A DNA stretch of 64,000 nt from Gossypium raimondii. Lineage: Eukaryota; Streptophyta; Magnoliopsida; Malvales; Malvaceae. The translations under genes and the position numbers were made by a program. The DNA lies in contig NC_068572.1 in assembly GCF_025698545.1 (NCBI RefSeq), forward strand, positions 3,596,001-3,660,000, given 5' to 3'. How positions within the stretch are numbered: position 1 is the stretch's first letter; each line of letters opens with the position of its first letter. The notes under the pieces were generated by a model that made no database searches, was not told the DNA's origin, and saw nothing but the letters and a program-made list of their open reading frames with translations. Positions 36,801 to 48,600 of the stretch are shown here, one piece after another.

Positions 36801-39044
36801 GTTGTAACCATGACTTGAATTTGTAAATGCTTTCCAAGCTCCTTGCACACTTGTGATGTCTGAAGAGCCAGTTCTCGTGTTGGAACAAGTATAACAACTG
36901 TGCAAAAACACATATATTGGTAAAAACAAGAAACTAAACAGATAATTGATGTAAAATCAATATCCATGAGAGGCATTGATAACTTAGTGCCAAAAGTAGC
37001 ATCATGAAATAGAGAAGGGAGATATGAAATTGACTTGTATTTCAAGTTAAGCCAGACTAGGTTCAAATAAAGAACTTATTTGCGAAGGCTTCTGGAAGAT
37101 AACTGAATGTTAATTCCTAGACTGATGCAAAAACTGTTAAACCCATTTACAAGAAGGGAGACACATGCACTTCCTTCAAAAATTAGTACAGAAGTTTGTG
37201 ACTCACTAGACTATGCACATCCATGACAATGCATTCAAACTTCAGTTAAAAACATGCAGTAAATGGTTAATCGGGTGTCTATTCCACTACCTAACTGACA
37301 TGCAGATCAAGTAACTAGAAGAACAATAAACAATAAAAAACCAAAGCTAGATTAATTGCAGTACCCATTACTGGACCTACAATTCATGCACATTATACAT
37401 ATATAAGTGAACGGAGATTTAACCTTGAATAACATTCTTATCTTGGTCAATTTTTTCCAAGGCAGGAATGCAGAATGCTGCTGTCTTCCCAGTTCCGTTT
37501 TTGGCTCTGGCAAGAATATCACTTCCAGTTAAAGCAATGGGAATACTCTCTTCCTGAATAGGCGAAGGTCTTTCAAAACCCTTCTCATATATTCCCATAA
37601 GAAGTTCACGTTTCAAAAAGTAGTCCTCAAACTCATTTCCCTTTGTAGCTGTCACATCCTGGAAACAATTTAAAATGCAGATTGGTACATAAAATGTCAT
37701 TAAATTATTAGAAAATTCTCAAAGACTAACAGCACCATTCTCACGCCTTGTCATGAGATATGTCACAAAAATACTTTGTCATGAGATATGTCACAAAAAT
37801 ACAATAGAAACTCTACCAAAGATGAAGTAATGCAAGCCTAAGAAGATGTAAGTTCAAGCCAGATGGCCTCAACATCAGAGGCCTAGGATTTAAAAAAAAG
37901 TGCACCTGCATTACCAGAAAAATAGACAAGAACAGTTTGTCCTTAACACCATTCTAAAGAGCTGAGAAGAATTTTATCATTTCATCAAGGTATCGTGTAC
38001 TAGGAGAAAAATATATACAGCTATGCTGCAATTTCCTTCTAAATATAACCAATATAAACAGAGCCTTCAAGGAAATTTTAAATGACAGTTCAGCTATGCA
38101 AGTTATTAACAAGGATGAAGTAAATTCTATACAATATACATACATGTTTAAAATATCAGTTACAGGCATACCTCTGTTTTGTAGCGAGTATCTGGTGGTG
38201 GCATCTTTAGCCTTGCCTTCCAATCTTGTGAACTGAAAGTGGTGGGCGGAAAAGGTAAATAATTGTAACACCATGCAATATGTTTCATGAACGAAAAGGC
38301 AGGACAAGAAACTCAATTTGCGGGGAAAAAATCCCATAAACATGGAAGTTTCAATCTATAGCATATATATTGCCAATTCATTGGCACTTGGCACATACAA
38401 GGTTAAAGTTTATAACAAAAAAGAAAGTAATTAGTAATCACGGAAGCAAGTCGGAGATTTGACAAGCCTCATTCAGTCCTTCCTAACATGCCATAGTAAA
38501 AAATAACTAAAATACTACACAAGTACATGAGAATATCAAAATCTATATAACATTATTTGATATAAAAATACGTTAAACACAGTTATGACATGAAAAAAAT
38601 TACACAAACATGATACAAATACACGAATTGTCAAATCTGCTTATTGCCTGATGTGATCTGGAATGCTCAAAACGTGTAAAATAGGGTAAAGTTCAAGAAA
38701 TGCAGAAATACCAAGATAGATAATGCCAGAAATACAAATAAGCGAATGCCAACAAAACAATGAGAAGAAACTAGAATGGACCTTGAGTCGAAGGCTTCGG
38801 ATTGTATGGTCTTCTCAACCTCGTCGACGACACTGGAGTCATTGGTTCCGGGCAACTGGTTTCGCCTAAGCCACTGCTGCTGTTGCTGATGTTGATGTTG
38901 GTTGTGAAACTGGTGGTGGTTCTGCACAAAATTCCTCTGCACGTAGTTCTGTTGTGGCGGCCTCGACTGAAAACCAGGGTTCGAGTTTAGTCCGCCGCCG
39001 CGGCCAACGCCGATCCCCGGTGGATACCTTCCTCTACTATTCAT
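33867..39044 (-). CDS. RH8: DEAD-box ATP-dependent RNA helicase of the DHH1/DDX6 group (RH6/RH8/RH12-like)
   Basis: Plant homologue of Dhh1/DDX6, a P-body helicase acting in translational repression and mRNA decapping. Nine exons on the minus strand: 39044-38782, 38232-38172, 37658-37424, 36897-36659, 35341-35090, 35014-34834, 34276-34188, 34104-34031 and 33945-33867; 490 aa. A low-complexity N-terminus rich in Gly, Asn, Gln and His (residues 1-60) is typical of the group. Then come the Q motif ([10 protein letters not shown]143), Walker A (AKNGTGKT, K166), [14 protein letters not shown], the DEAD box itself at 265-268 split across the exon 4/5 junction, SAT (296-298), [18 protein letters not shown] and [11 protein letters not shown]. 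The C-terminus ([12 protein letters not shown]) matches the group. The symbol is one of three near-identical paralogues, so the exact member is uncertain. Confidence 0.93.
37748..37802. repeat. Short tandem duplication in helicase intron 2
   Basis: TTGTCATGAGATATGTCACA followed by AAAATAC occurs twice in direct succession, about 28 bp per unit, with no mismatch that I can see. Confidence 0.8.
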
Positions 39045-39569
39045 ATCACAACCCTAAACTCCCAAACACCGCAAATTCCTAGAAAATAAAATCCGAAATC
39101 TGTACACAAAATCTGTACACAAACTACAAAAATTTTAAAAAAATCGCAGACTAGGGTTTCTCGCAAATGGGGTAACGCCTTAAATAGTGGCAAAACCGAG
39201 AGTCCTAAATCACAACAATTAAGCTAGGGCTTGCAACATTCGGGTAAAATTAAGGGATCTTGAAGTAAAGAGCAAAAAAAATTGAAAGAATTTTGTGGAG
39301 AGGAAATGATTCGCAAAAATTTTCGATTGGTTGTGGCAAAGGATTGAGAAATTAGAGATGAAAAAGGGGTTGATTCATGGTCGATTTCTGGGCTTTTGCA
39401 AATGGGGGAAATTTTTAATTTCTTCTGTGCACTTAGATTTTGATACTAATATATGGTCTTTTAATTTTTTACATTGCCACAAGTCACATCTAACTGATTT
39501 TTTCTTTTTTAATTTTAATTTTCGAGTTTGTTTTTATAAAGATTTTTTTTATCACATACTATTTTTTAT

Positions 39570-40071
39570 GTTAAAGTCTGCAATTAGTCCCTTTACTTTG
39601 TAAAAGTTATAGATTTAGTCTTTATACTTTATTTTGATCAATTTTAGTCCCTATACTTTTCAAACATTAAAATTTTAGTCCTAACTCAAACACTAGCTAT
39701 TAAATCCGTTTTGTTAAATTCAATTACTAGTCTTGCACTAAATGTACAATTGTAGATTTAGTTAATATCCTTCAATTTGATCATTCTAAGTCCCTACACT
39801 TTTTCAAATTTTAAAATTTCAATTTTGACGCAAATGATAGTAGTTAATAATATGTGGAAATAATAAGTGGCATGACATTATACATATGATAATATGTTTG
39901 ATGTATTAGATTTTAGAAATAGTAAAACTTAATGAATTTAACATTTATCATTTGGTGAGGACTGAAATTTTAAAATTAAAAAAAAAGACATGGACTAAAA
40001 TGACAAAATTAAAGTACATAGATAAAATCTACAACTTTTGTATAGTACAGTGACTAATAACAAAATTTAAC
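39570..40071. repeat. Fold-back MITE-like element, copy 5
   Basis: The left arm GTTAAAGTCTGCAATTAGTCC pairs with the right arm GACTAATAACAAAATTTAAC. Inside them GTCCCTATACTTTT and AAAGTACATAGATAAAATCTAC blocks pair further. Confidence 0.65.
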
Positions 40072-41274
40072 TTTTTATTTTCGAGTTTTTATCGAATGGT
40101 GCTGAATTTAACCACTAAAGATTGATGTTGATTGAGTTTCAATTTAGTTAACTCTATTACTATTACAATAATTAAGAAATGTGGATTTAAAGCGATTAAA
40201 CAAGTTTTTCCAGTTTTTTCGATTTAAGGTTTGAGAGAAATTATATAAAAAGAAAAAGAATACATAATATATTTTTGAAAAAAAATTGTTCCATGGAAAT
40301 GCAATAGGATTTAAATATTTATTAATTTAAATATAAAATTCAAAACATATATCAATTATAAAATATAATCTAAAGTTTTTACTTAAAATGTTAAATATAC
40401 ATATAAAATTGAAAATAAATTACAAAAATTAAGTTAAAATAAAATATTTTAAAATCCAAAAACAAAATTGATTTGTGTTGACCAGCATCCGAAATATATC
40501 GCGGGTCAACATTGATGAATGCAATCAATTTTGTTTTTGAATTTAAAATATTTTTAATTTAAATAAATTAACTACTTTTTAATTAGAGAATTTAAAATGA
40601 AATTAAAATAAAAATTAATATAACTTGTGGGTTTTTATAAATTTTAAGAATTTATATATAATTATTTATTTTATAATTTCTTAAAATTTTAGCTATTTTA
40701 AATATAATTTAACTTTTATATATTTTAGGAATTTTATAATTTCCAAAGAATTACTATATATTTAAAATTTTCAAATTATAAAATCTTAAAATCTTAAATT
40801 TGAAGCTAATTAAAATGAGATATGCGTTTCATTTTCATTGCGTCAAATTTAAAATTTTAACACCCCAACTTAAAATTCATAAATGCGGTTAAAAAAAATA
40901 CGTGAATAAGTTAATATTTAGAAAATTTACGGGAAGGCGGATTTTATAAAAACGCGTTCAACTATAAGTATTTTCAATGTAATGATAGAAAATACTCCTA
41001 ATTAGAAGCGTTCTCTGTCACATAAACACTAAAAGTGGCAGCACCAATATTTTTTCTTATTTCCTGATGCAACCTATTAATGTGAAAATAAAAATTATAA
41101 AACAGGTCTTTATATAGACTTAAAGTCTTATTTCCCTTATTTTCTTAAGCGATATGAGATATGTGATATGAGTATATATAGACTCATAATGCATTTGCAG
41201 CTTGTTCCCAGACAATGCGAGATTGCTTACTCTTTTAACTAACAACATAAAATTAAAAGTTATACTATATTTTA

Positions 41275-41375
41275 AGATTTAGAATTATAGTTTATAGTTT
41301 AGGATTTAAAGTTTTAGTTTTAGAGTTTAAAGTTTAAATTTTAAGTTTAGGTTTTAAGATTTAGGGTTTTTAAAA
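41275..41375. repeat. Degenerate telomere-like TTTAGGG/TTTAAAG repeats
   Basis: A run of units such as TTTAGGATTTAAAG, TTTAGGTTTTAAG and TTTAGGGTTTTT, without regular 7-bp spacing. Confidence 0.45.
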
Positions 41376-41397
41376 TAAGTAAAATTTATGATTTAAA

Positions 41398-41955
41398 GTA
41401 GACTTGTTCATGAATCGGACTACTAGCTCAAACTTGAAGGTCCGCTCGGAATTTGAGAGAGTTTGGGTAAAAATATTAGGCCCAAAAAAATGAGCTTGGA
41501 CAAAAAAATATGAGCCAAGCTTAGGCTTGAACATTCAAGGTCTAACTTGACCCGTTTAAAGTTTATAATACTTTATATTATGTAATTTATAACACATTGA
41601 AAAAAAAATAAACATATACTAAATATATAATACTACTATAATGCAAACATTAAAATAATGTTAAGATGACTATATAAAAAATTTCAATAAATAAAAATAT
41701 ATAAATTTATTAAATATTAAATTTAAATAATATAAATATATTTTAAAATATTTTTAAAAATAATATGGGCGAGTTTAAAATGAGCTTAAGTTAATCTTTT
41801 GCAAATATGAGCGGGATTAGGCGAAATTTAGGCCCTTATTTGGCTCGACTTGGGTAAGTATAAAGTATGTTAATATCATGCTTAGACTTGGCCCAAACCC
41901 AGCTCGACCTGGCCCAAACCCAGCTCGACCTGGCCCATGAGCATATTTAGCTTAA
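41398..41955. repeat. Degenerate GC-rich-MITE relative with a 21-bp tandem duplication
   Basis: The left end GACTTGTTCATGAATCGGAC and the right end GGCCCATGAGCATATTTAGC preserve the family termini. Near the right end the word CCCAAACCCAGCTCGACCTGG occurs twice in tandem (about 41893-41935). Confidence 0.5.
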
Positions 41956-42046
41956 AGCTTTGAATTAATATTTTGTGAAACAACTAATTAAGAACTTCTA
42001 TTTAAAAATAAATAATTGAAGTAAAATTATGACACAATTTATTATA

Positions 42047-42316
42047 TCAGGGGAGAAGTCAGAAAACTTTTTGAGGGGAGCCGGAATTAAGTTGTATATT
42101 TTTACAATAGTAAAAATTAAAATTTCACCATTTTAATTGTCCATATCTTTATTATTTTTAAAATACTAAATCAATTTTTTATCATTTTTGGAGGGACAAT
42201 GTGTAATTTTATCATATACTAATTTAAAATTTTTAAAATTATAAAAGAACTAAATGTGAAATTTTCTATATTAAGGGACCGGAACCCCTGTCAGCTCCAT
42301 TGGCTCCGCCCATGTA
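42047..42316. repeat. GGGGCGAAGCCAG-family MITE-like element, copy 1
   Basis: It starts GGGGAGAAGTCAGAAAACTT and ends near GGCTCCGCCC. The interior has AAAATTTCACCATTTTAATTG, shared with the copies in the LIM gene introns. Confidence 0.5.
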
Positions 42317-42559
42317 CAATTGATTGAAATTTAAGGTTTTGAAATCAAAATAAAGATGTCAATATTTTAATGATTTTACAATTTTATAACTTAAATTTTA
42401 CATAAAATATTTTTAATTTTTGTTGTTTTTTTGGTTCATAAATGTATGTATCTCTAAATTTTTAGTATTTATATACATATCTCTACGATATTTTATAATC
42501 ATATTTTTCTCACATCTTTTCAATACATTTTTTTATAATACAAAACTACCCCTAAGGCA

Positions 42560-43025
42560 CACAAACAATTCAATGTATATACGGGATAGTGACGGATTCG
42601 TGTTGGGCGGTATTGTGGCCTATAGGGAGAATCGGATGGAGGGGGAGTAGGCGGAGGCCGAGGCCGAGGCTTTGAGGGATAGGATTATTTGGGCCCGAGA
42701 TAATAATGTTGTGAGGGCATTTTTTGAGACTGATTGCACAAGTTTGGTGAACCATACTAAAAATATCGGGAAGACATTATCATTTTTAGCTATCGGATGA
42801 AAGAGATTATTGGATTGCTTGAATTCTTTACGGAAGTTAAGATTAATTGGATCGGCGGAATGAGCAATAGAGTTGCGAATTGTCTTAGCAAGTTAGCTTT
42901 AAACAAATATTGTACTCTTTCGTTTGATATGGAATATCCTTACGATATATATTCATAAGCTTATGATTGATTTATGTTAATGAGAGATGGTGATCTCCAA
43001 GCCTTTTTATTTGTCAAAAAAAAAT
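42560..43025 (+). mobile_element. 5'-truncated LINE fragment (RNase H domain plus 3' tail)
   Basis: The plus strand encodes a broken RNase H domain: DGFVLGGIVAYRENR, then AEAEALRDRIIWARDN and FFETDC, with stops in between. It is followed by a 3' UTR and a poly-A run at about 43016-43023. Its RNase H resembles that of the LINE at 845-7440. Lack of RT and endonuclease upstream is typical of 5'-truncated insertions. Confidence 0.75.
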
Positions 43026-43226
43026 TCAATATATATAATATTAGGTAATGATCTTGTTTGAGTTACATAAACATGTTGGTCCACAATTGTGAATAAACTA
43101 GTCCACAAATAAATTCAACTTTGATGAGATTGTATACCCAATCAAACTATATTGCTTTCTTTTCTTAAAAAAAAAATTATAGAGAGAAATTGTAAGAATG
43201 ATGTCGTGTTAGTGTTATATAATTTT

Positions 43227-43530
43227 TCAAGATTCATTTTCTTCAATTGCTGGAGTTCCGTCTGATTCATTATCGACATGTTCGATCGACGCCGCGGAGT
43301 TGTTTCTCTTATGTGTAGCAGCCTCGAGAACGTGATTGTAGTTCCCTTTCTCCATGAAAAGTTGAGAAAAATGATGCTTACAATATAAGACCCCGTTTAA
43401 AGCCGCATACGAAGAGTGCGTCAAGTGACACCCTCCGTGAGCACATTTGAAACATGACTTGTGGAAACATTCCCCTTCCATAGTCACCTAAACTCAGCCA
43501 ATGTGAATCAATATTAATAAAAATCCGGAG

Positions 43531-43574
<44 letters not shown>

Positions 43575-46238
43575 AGGTTTTAAACAGTGGTAATGTATAT
43601 TAAGTTGTTTCGGTCTGTTACTTTTTAAAAAAAATTATTAATTCAAAATAAAATTCATAAATTTTATGTAATGATAAAAATAAACAAAATACTGATTAAT
43701 TGAAAAAAAAACATAATGTAAAATGTATTTACCTTCTCCAATGGATACACTGTCTTCTCGCAAGAGGCACATTTGTCTTGGGTTCCACAGAACATTGATG
43801 AAAATTTGCTGGAAGTCTTATTCTGTAGCAAATTACATAAAATTTGTCATTTATCAATACAAAAAAATAAATGTATTTTGGTCCATATTTTTAATTAGTT
43901 GATATTTATTCATTATTTTTGTAATAGTGATAAATGCAATGTGATCCAAATGTATTTATCATTGTAATTTGAGTCCATATTATAAATTAATGATATTTGA
44001 GTAAAAAATATCGTATGTTGGAATACATCGTGTTTACAGGGGCGAAGCCAGAAAATTATTTTAGGAGTCGAAATTAAATTTTAATTTTTAATAGCCTATA
44101 TCTTTATAGCTTTTTAAGGATTAAATTAATTTTTTTATTATTTTTAAGGGGTTAAAGTGTAATTTTATCTTTACTATTTTAAAATTTTAAAAATTTTAAA
44201 AGACCTAAATGGACAATGTTTTATTTCAGGGGGGACCGGAGCCCTTGCTAGGCCCCCTAGATATGCCACTACATGTTGATAATGTAAAGGTAATATCATT
44301 GTTAGGTGTCAATGAAAAATTGATACGTTCTTAAATTTTTGTCCTCGACTCTGAAGAGAACCTAATAGTATTGTCCTATTGAAGCTGTTGAATATCGTTA
44401 ACCCTAGCTAGTGAAGAGTGAGAATGCATGAAGAAACGTTATAACTTCTTTTCATAAAATTTTGTTTTGGGATTAAAATCATCTTTTTTAGTCCTAATAA
44501 AATTTTATTAAATTTAAAATTATTATTTAATATACGAGCGGAGGACTAATAAAGTAATGCTATAAGATTCTTTTTACTGAAAATGAAAAATAAAATGCAG
44601 TATAAAACATATTACAAGAAAGTAAAAGCGTACCGCTTCATTTTGCTTCTCAGGTTTTGCTGCAAAAGTGTTTCATCAAATAAATTTAAAATGATAGACC
44701 ATAATATAAATAAATAAATCTCAAAATTATATATAAATTTTGATTTAATGCACAATTGTATATAAAAATTTTAATTTGGTGTAATCGTGAAACTTTAATT
44801 GTGATTTAAATGTATACTTGAAATTTTAATTTTGACTTAATATTTTATATTTGATAAACATAATTATTTAAGTATGCAATATATAAATATAAAATGATGT
44901 TATATCAATAATTGTGTTAATAGTTTACAAGAATTGGATCAAATCGAAATTTCATGTATAAAATTACATAAAATCAAAGTTCATGTATATAATTGCACAT
45001 TAAATCATAGTTCATGTATAGTTTTGGGATTTTTCCGTATTAGATATCGTCCCTAATCTTCATAATTAATTTTGAAAAAGAAAATTACAAAATGGGTGTT
45101 AAACCTGTTAGGAAATTTTTGCTGAAATTGCCTGATTCCTTAAAAAGTTGCTCAAAATGAGGCTTGCAGTAAAGAACTCCATCCATGGAGGAGTAAGTGC
45201 TCATCTGTCAAGAAACACAATTAATTAATATCATTCAATTTTAAGTCATTATTTTTAAGCAAATTAAGGGCGAAGTTAGGAATCCCACGGTTAAAGTTAA
45301 TTTTTTTTTTTGTTAAAATGAATTAAATTAAATTATTAATTTGTAAGAAGGGTTGAACTAAAGGAAAAGGATTAAATTGAATTATTAATTTTAATAAAGA
45401 ATAAAAATGAAATGGTACCATTTTATTAAAGTAACCAAGGCACTAAAATGATTTTTTTTCATTTAGGCCTTTAGAAAATTTTAAAATTTTAAATTAGTAA
45501 AGATAAATTTACACTTTAACCCCTTATAAATAATAAAAATTGATTTAATCTTTTAAAATTATAAAGATATAAGATATTAAAATGGTGAAATTATATTTTT
45601 ATTATCGTAAAAATTACAATTTAATTTCGACCTCCTAAAAAAATTTCTTGGCTTTGCCCCTACAAGGCACCTACTACTTGGCCTCTTAACTTTACACCTA
45701 ATGCAAATTAAAATTTTATATTTTTTATTTGTCTAAAAGTACTCATTATTAATATATGTATACAGTGATCTTTAAGTATCCTTTAAATATATAAATTTTT
45801 TTGAAAATTTCTGAACTAGAAATATATTTGTATTCATGCGCTCACAAATATATCTAAAAGCGAGTCACAAATTTAGTCCCTTTACAATTTATAAAATTTT
45901 AAATTAGAAAAGAAAAATTATACTCTAGCCCTTTAAAAATGATAAAAATTGATTTAATCCTTTAAAATTTTTAAAATATCTATATTTTTACTATAGTAAA
46001 ATATATAATTTAATTCGACTCCATAAAATTTTTTTTTACTGCATCCCTGTATAAATTTAAATTATGAAAGAGAATTTGAAAGAGAAAAATCAAGATTAAT
46101 TACCACAAGATGTCCCTTGCAATGGCTACATTTGAAGCATGTTTTATGGTATGGAACTCCTTCGAGAGTCAACATATCCACAACATGTACAGTCTTATCA
46201 CAAGCCTTGCATTTGTCAATTGTTCCAGTGAATGACAT
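43227..46238 (-). CDS. LIM domain protein with two LIM domains (PLIM2/WLIM-like), actin-bundling
   Basis: Plant cysteine-rich LIM protein. Relatives bind and bundle actin filaments, and the PLIM class is pollen-enriched. Five exons: 46238-46104, 45204-45105, 44659-44634 (a 26-bp micro-exon), 43822-43733 and 43487-43227; all frames join, 203 aa. LIM1 ligands are C10, C13, H31, C34, C37, C40, C58 and H61. LIM2 ligands are C105, C108, H126, C129, C132, C137, C153 and H156, with the C-x4-C spacing in the second finger that plant LIM2 domains show. The linker (residues 62-104) contains SSKFSSMFCGTQDKCA. The acidic C-terminal tail (HVDNESDGTPAIEENES) favours a PLIM2-type over a WLIM1-type protein, but this is a judgement. 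Introns 1 and 3 hold GGGGCGAAG-family repeats. Confidence 0.92.
43541..43570. repeat. (AT)n microsatellite in LIM intron 4
   Basis: An uninterrupted AT run of about 15 units. Confidence 0.9.
44037..44275. repeat. GGGGCGAAGCCAG-family element, copy 2, in LIM intron 3
   Basis: It starts GGGGCGAAGCCAGAAAATTA and ends near GGCCCCCTAGATATGCCAC, with the interior words TTTAATTTTTAATAGCC and GGACCGGAGCCC. It is non-coding. Confidence 0.6.
45262..45664. repeat. GGGGCGAAGCCAG-family element, copy 3, in LIM intron 1
   Basis: The left end GGGCGAAGTTAGGAATCCC and the right end CTTGGCTTTGCCCC are inverted to each other. A further partial relative runs from about 45860 to 46050. Confidence 0.6.
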
Positions 46239-47282
46239 TTCCTTGATTTCAGAAACTAAAAGGAAAAAGAAAAAGCTCTTTGTAAGATGTTATTGAAACA
46301 ATGGAAATATAGTGTTTGACAAAAGAAAGTGAGTAGGTTTTTTGCCCTTTGTCTATCACTTTCTTACAAATGAGATAAGGGCTTATTTTAACTGATTTTG
46401 CAATTGGGTAATCTTGGTTGTGTTGAGGTGGGAGATCCCACTATTATTATGTTGTAATTTGGGAAGTTTATGTCCTTTTAATTCGGAGAGAAACAAGGTT
46501 TGTGTTTTTTGACCTCTTCAAGGTTAAATTTTGGTGGAAGGAAATTGAAAGCCAACTATTTTTTCTATTTGGAGTTGTGGTAATGGTGGTGGTTAGATTT
46601 GTCCATGGAGTTAATCGAGTTATGGCTCGTTTGTTTATTTTTCAAGCTCAGATTGATTTGATGATTTGCTTTATTGTTAAAAATATTTGTTTTAAGGTTT
46701 TTTAATAACATTTAAATATATATTTTAAGTCTGTTCAAGTTTACATGAAAGACGAATGGAAGTGATCATTTATGTTGTTAATAGTTATCTTCATTTTTAT
46801 CTCATTGCCATTGTTACTTTTGCATTTATTTTCAATGTTATCACTATAATACTTAATCACCACAAATAATTGTATTGCCACTCTTATTTTTGAGTCTCAA
46901 CGTACATCCAAATAAAGTTTGAATTAATAAGTATTTCAATCAAATAATACATGCAATAATTTATGGGAGAGATGTTATTATCGTGCGTAATATTAATTAT
47001 AAGGAACGTATTTGTAGGGATTTGAAACCATCAACCAAAGTTTATGTAGTCCTTACTTTGAAACTATGGTACCATTAGGGTTAGCTAGCTCAAGTATCCA
47101 GCTAACACACGAATGAGCATTTATATGAAGGGTACATGCACAACAAAAGCAAAGACAAAGAAATAGAAACATGTTTAAAAATATAATTCACTCCATTCAC
47201 AAAATTTAAGTACAAGTCATTAAAACAACAAATACAAATGCAATACCCTAATATCTACGTTGACCATGGTGTTATCCACATC
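46239..47282. other. 5' flank of the LIM gene and spacer
   Basis: No second gene is seen. The first few hundred bases upstream of the LIM start codon form its leader and promoter. No TATA box could be chosen with confidence. Confidence 0.4.
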
Positions 47283-48004
47283 CTAGGTGGAAGCAAGGAT
47301 CACCTCATCCAAGAGAGAAGGCTCAGTAGTTGTGGGCTTAGAGGGATTAATAGTTACAGGCTCAGAGGAACAATAGTCATAGTTGTGGGGGGTATTCAAT
47401 TGTAAGAAAAGAGGGTTCCCCCACAGCTTTATCAGCCCGACAGTTAACCCCATCTTCAGAAGCACCATTTTTCGAACCTCCTTTTGGTTCATTTGGGGGT
47501 ACAAGGGGGAGAAAGATACTTCCCATCATATCTGCTTGGAATTTCTCCCAAGCTTCCCCTGACAGGTTCATGACATTAAAGTCCAACCTTTCAGACCCCA
47601 CAACATTACAACAAGCCCCCCAGTTGACCCCGAACAGATGAAAGGGCTTCTAAGCTACTTGGGCGGCCAAGATGAAGCTATCCCTTAAAAAGGGACCTAA
47701 TCTTGCCTTAGCTTCGTTAAACATTTTCATTACCTCAATGCAGGCCTTTTGTTCCTATTGCAACTGCTCCTTGGCTTGCTTAGCCTCATTTTCTTGCTTT
47801 TGGAGGGCCTCTTCAAGTTCACTATCCAAACACAATCCCTCTCTCGGTCAACTTGATACCCTTTGTAGTCATTGAGGTTCTCATTCTCCTTAAGTAGATT
47901 GGAATTAACCCCTTCCAAATATTCCACCCAAGCCCTTCAGACGATGGCCTCTTCCTTTACCTTGGCAACAAAAGCCTCAGCCTCAAGCTAGGCCCTCCGA
48001 AAGT
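47283..48004 (-). pseudogene. C-terminal part of a retroelement-type protein, broken
   Basis: Minus-strand frames (48000-47730, then 47690-47283) give a coiled-coil-like sequence rich in Glu, Lys and Asn, including YLEGVNSNLLKENENLNDYK, followed by an acidic tail with NLSGEAWEKFQADMMGS. Stops and frame changes are present. The reading direction and style fit the C-terminal part of plant putative gypsy-type transposon proteins. The likely N-terminal half lies at 52640-53290. Confidence 0.5.
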
Positions 48005-48005
48005 C

Positions 48006-48209
48006 TGTGTAAAAACTTTTGAGAGAAAAATGACTTCCTTCTTCTAAATTAACAAGTCAAAAAGAGCCATACATATACATGATAAACATGGAAAATAAAT
48101 CTCCCAATAAATATATGTAAATCCCTAACTTCTCTCCTAAATATATTATCTACATATTTAACGAATATTTGTATATCTTAATATATTCCTTGATTTCTTT
48201 CCTAATACA
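48006..48209 (-). mobile_element. Probable short copia LTR
   Basis: About 204 bp starting TGTGTAAAAAC and ending CTAATACA on the plus strand. Read on the minus strand it starts TGTATTAGGAAAG. It directly follows a purine tract (CTCAAAGGG) and the copia coding end, so it is the element's 3' LTR. The neighbouring ORF is broken at its outer edge. Confidence 0.6.
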
Positions 48210-48600
48210 CCCTTTGAGTTGGTGCGTGAAGATTACAAACAACCAACTTGTGTAGAAGATATCCAAACTATTGTGTCCCCGATGCATTAGGAAAGATATT
48301 GGCTAGTTGTTCAGAGATGCAAACATAAATGGTTTGAACATGTCCATGTTGAATCTCATCGTGAATAAAATGACAATCAATTTCAATGTGCTTTGTTCAC
48401 TCATGAAACACAGGATTTGCACTCATATGTAAGGCTACTTGACTATCATAATACAACAACATAGGATAAGAGTGAACAACACCAAGAGACAACAACAGAC
48501 TCTTTAACCATTTCAGTTCACACAGTTGTAGCTATGGAACGATACTTTGCTTCAGCATAATATCTCGACACTCATTAGCATTACATGGTTGATGAAAAGT
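48210..48600 (-). pseudogene. Ty1/copia polyprotein C-terminus (RNase H end), degenerate
   Basis: The minus-strand translation carries the usual end of copia polyproteins: KHIEIDCHFIHDEIQHGHVQ, then SEQLANIF and a tail like LLHKLVVCNLHAP. Frameshifts and stops are present. Only this end of the element is recognisable. Confidence 0.75.

Larger units (their letters stand above)
39045..42540. other. AT-rich spacer upstream of the helicase gene
   Basis: The helicase promoter and leader lie at its left edge. The rest holds fold-back copy 5 (39570-40071), telomere-like degenerate repeats (41275-41375), a MITE relative (41398-41955) and a GGGGCGAAG-family element (42047-42316). No gene is seen. Confidence 0.55.

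Noticed and set aside
41275-41375. Interstitial telomere repeat
   Set aside because: Units are irregular in length and sequence; there is no run of exact TTTAGGG.
43485-43487. Separate start of a short single-LIM protein at exon 5
   Set aside because: The apparent start codon is GTG, and it directly follows a splice acceptor that joins in frame to exon 4 (PLEK-VTMEGE).
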